Source: Sabellastarte sp. h YS-2021 (lineage: Eukaryota > Annelida > Polychaeta > Sabellida > Sabellidae). Taken from it: 64,000 nucleotides of DNA. Made by a program: the position numbers and the translations under genes. This document shows, piece by piece, positions 61,961 through 64,000 of this stretch (the first letter of the stretch is position 1; each line of letters opens with the position of its first letter). The DNA lies in assembly GCA_964017235.1 (NCBI GenBank), contig OZ024931.1, positions 95,389,721 through 95,453,720 on the forward strand, written 5' to 3'. Below the pieces are notes generated by a model that saw nothing but the letters and a program-made list of their open reading frames with translations, ran no database searches and had not been told where the DNA came from.

Positions 61961-64000
61961 ACAAAATATATTTACATGACAAAAAAAAATAACAAACTAA
62001 AACATCAAGAAAAACAAAGAAAAACATTTCAAATGGTATACAAGAAAGTACAGGTTACACATTGAATTACATCAGTTTACATAATTTAAGAAAAAAATAT
62101 TTAGCAGTGGTAAACTATACAACTACATTATGTTCAATTGATTCACCTATTTTAGTTCACTCATAGCAAAGTAATACAACTGGTTAATTTACAATACCAT
62201 AATACACCGAAAATACATTTTTTTTTTTCAAAATACATTCTTCATTTGTTGCCATTGTTTTAGAAATTTATCACTTTGGAATTCTAGAGAAGCAAGCAAC
62301 TTTTGCTCATCATATATATTTTTACATTTGATAAGTGCTCCATCAATACTAATATTGAAGCCTTTCCTGGAGCATGTATATATATAGCATTTTATAACCA
62401 TTATTAATGTATTTATTGCCGCAGAATTTGAATTATGATGGATGTATCCCAAAAGAACATCCTCAGGACTGAACTGAATGTAAAATCCAGTTTTATTGAA
62501 AATTCTATTTTCCAACTGATGCCATAATTGGTTAGCTTTTGGGCAAGAAAAAAATAGATGGAGAGTTTCCTCTGATGTGGATCTACATAGTAAGCATTTA
62601 TTAGAGTCTGCCACACCCATTTTATGAAGAATTATCTGTGTTCCGAGTATTCTATGCATTATTCTGTACTGAAACCATTTAAAATATGGATCTTGTATAG
62701 TTTTAAAGCAAATTCTGAATAACTGTCTCCAAATATCGTCTTTTAAGTCCACTTTTAGATCATCATGCCATTTTTGCTTAAATATTAAGGTAAGATGTCT
62801 TTTATTTAAATTCTCATAAAAATACTTTGTGCCTTTGCCACCGGATAGAATAATTCTTATGGAGTTTAAAATACATGGCTGCAAAAAATTAAAGGAGTCT
62901 CTAGTTTTATGTTCCTTAATGAATTTATCGATTACAATTTTTAAACGATAGTAATCTAAAAAATTGATTCTTTGGATATTAAAAGCTCTTTGAATCTCTT
63001 GTTGAGATAGAACACAGCCATTATTATCCACTATATCACCCACCGTTATAATCCCTTTTTTAAACCAATCTGGAAAAAAAAGTGTATTTGATGAGATCAT
63101 TGGATTGTACCAGAGTGGAGATGCCAGAATATCATCATTACTCTCAATTTTAGTTTTCTCACATAATTTTATATAGGAATGAAAAACATCATTCCAAAAA
63201 ACATTTCCAGTCCTTTTAATCAATATTTTTGGCCAATCTGAACCAAACTTAAGAAGCTTATCAATTGGAGATATGGATTGTTCAAAAACTGGGATAAAAG
63301 CACTTTGTCCACCTCTAAACAGTCTGTATATCCAAGATAGTTTCAAAGCATGGATAAAGTTATCTAAATTTACCATTCTGAGTCCAGCATCTTGGTAATC
63401 CTGCATAATATATAAACGTTTTATTTTATCTGGCTTATTATTCCATATATAACTAAAAAACATTCCGTTTAATGTATTTATAAAACCTCTGTTTGGTAAA
63501 GGAATATTTGAAAAGAGATGAATGAACTGTGAAAGAATAAAAGTCTTTATTACTGTGATTTTACCTAAAGGAGTTAAAGTTCGTTTGTTCCAATTTAGTA
63601 AGAGTTTCCTTGCTTTTTCCAAGGCGCATGTATAATTCATAGATGGGATTTTTTCCAAGTCAACTGAAAACTGCAGTCCTAGTAGCTTAAAGCTGTTTGT
63701 TCCCCATTCTAATTTCGAGGTTACGTTTAGTTTATCTCTAGAATGCTTTTTCCTGCCGATCCATATCACTGTAGTTTTTGTAGTATTCATTTTCAACCCC
63801 GAGAATGAGCCAAAAATTTCGATTGTATTTAGTGCAGCTTGTAAGGATTGGTCAGATCCATTTAATATAAGGGTGGTATCATCAGCAAATTGGCAGAGTT
63901 TAATATTATGATTTGCAATGATTAATCCTTTTATTTCTTTGTTTTGGGTGATCATATAGGTCATTATTTGAGTACATAAAATGAATAAATATGCAGCTAT
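61923..64000 (-). mobile_element. L1-like LINE, 3' part, continuing past the right edge
   Basis: The poly(A) tail is a run of 32 T at 61923-61954. The 3' UTR is about 61955-62227, and ORF2 lies upstream. The 5' end, any target duplication and the endonuclease domain are outside the window. Confidence 0.92.
62228..64000 (-). CDS. LINE ORF2 (RT C-terminal half to stop), partial
   Basis: The open frame enters at the window edge (AAYLFILCTQIMTYMI, the motif before the RT active site) and runs without a stop to 62228. The RT active site is FADDTTLIL (about 63880). It is followed by SGLKMNTTKT, LGLQFS, the thumb-like WNKRTLTPLGKITVIK, and the post-RT DAGLRMVNLDNFIHALKLSW. A C-terminal zinc-knuckle-like CLLC...EETLHLFFSCPKANQLW is at about 62500-62590. 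The layout is that of the L1 superfamily, where ORF2 performs target-primed reverse transcription. No lesion is visible in the 590 or so codons seen, so this copy may be young. Clade within L1-like elements is not resolved. Confidence 0.92.
   Translation of the reverse strand: MAAYLFILCTQIMTYMITQNKEIKGLIIANHNIKLCQFADDTTLILNGSDQSLQAALNTIEIFGSFSGLKMNTTKTTVIWIGRKKHSRDKLNVTSKLEWGTNSFKLLGLQFSVDLEKIPSMNYTCALEKARKLLLNWNKRTLTPLGKITVIKTFILSQFIHLFSNIPLPNRGFINTLNGMFFSYIWNNKPDKIKRLYIMQDYQDAGLRMVNLDNFIHALKLSWIYRLFRGGQSAFIPVFEQSISPIDKLLKFGSDWPKILIKRTGNVFWNDVFHSYIKLCEKTKIESNDDILASPLWYNPMISSNTLFFPDWFKKGIITVGDIVDNNGCVLSQQEIQRAFNIQRINFLDYYRLKIVIDKFIKEHKTRDSFNFLQPCILNSIRIILSGGKGTKYFYENLNKRHLTLIFKQKWHDDLKVDLKDDIWRQLFRICFKTIQDPYFKWFQYRIMHRILGTQIILHKMGVADSNKCLLCRSTSEETLHLFFSCPKANQLWHQLENRIFNKTGFYIQFSPEDVLLGYIHHNSNSAAINTLIMVIKCYIYTCSRKGFNISIDGALIKCKNIYDEQKLLASLEFQSDKFLKQWQQMKNVF

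Overview
The window is animal nuclear DNA, probably from a marine invertebrate and most likely a mollusc. The positive evidence is an intron-split TET methylcytosine dioxygenase gene, a tRNA-derived SINE, several DIRS-order tyrosine-recombinase retrotransposons, LINEs with poly(A) tails, a hAT miniature element, and long satellite-like arrays. The mollusc placement rests on the general look of the repeats (heads starting AACAAGAGG, GC-rich tails, cores such as AAAATGGCCGCCATTTT) and is an inference. There are no operons, CRISPR arrays or prokaryotic signals.

The only host gene recognised is on the minus strand. Three consecutive TET exons lie at 58483-58573, 47113-47206 and 44793-45001. They have canonical GT-AG borders, matching phases and uninterrupted frames. 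They encode the start of the cysteine-rich part of the catalytic region. No later exon (rest of the Cys-rich region, double-stranded beta-helix) was seen to the left, so the following intron appears to run at least 44.8 kb to the window edge. It is packed with transposons.

Left part (1-39726): four near-complete DIRS elements, all on the minus strand: A (317-6374), B (8428-14951), C (18631-24933) and D (26675-39726). A 5' fragment of a fifth, E, is at 7781-8214. Each complete element has unequal inverted terminal repeats (ITRs) and an internal complementary region (ICR) that is the reverse complement of the two joined ends. This fixes the element borders to within a base or two. Each encodes Gag, RT-RNase H-methyltransferase, and an overlapping tyrosine recombinase. 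All four are inactivated. Three sit in tandem arrays and one in a SINE, and joining the flanks restores the old target with no target-site duplication. D itself contains a GATCC-rich array and a 2.7-kb composite repeat. Between B and C, a hAT miniature element lies inside a TA-duplicating inverted-repeat element, and a second copy of the flank at 59 kb gives the empty site.

Right part (39727-64000): composite repeats share a head (small hairpin, GTTGTGCCCTG motif), carry different tandem cores (148, 155, about 170 or about 146 bp units) and end in different tails. Several cores contain motifs that resemble nuclear-receptor (AGGTCA) or YY1 sites. Two L1-like LINEs end the window: one 5'-truncated with a 16-bp target duplication (60053-61555), and one running off the right edge (61923-64000).
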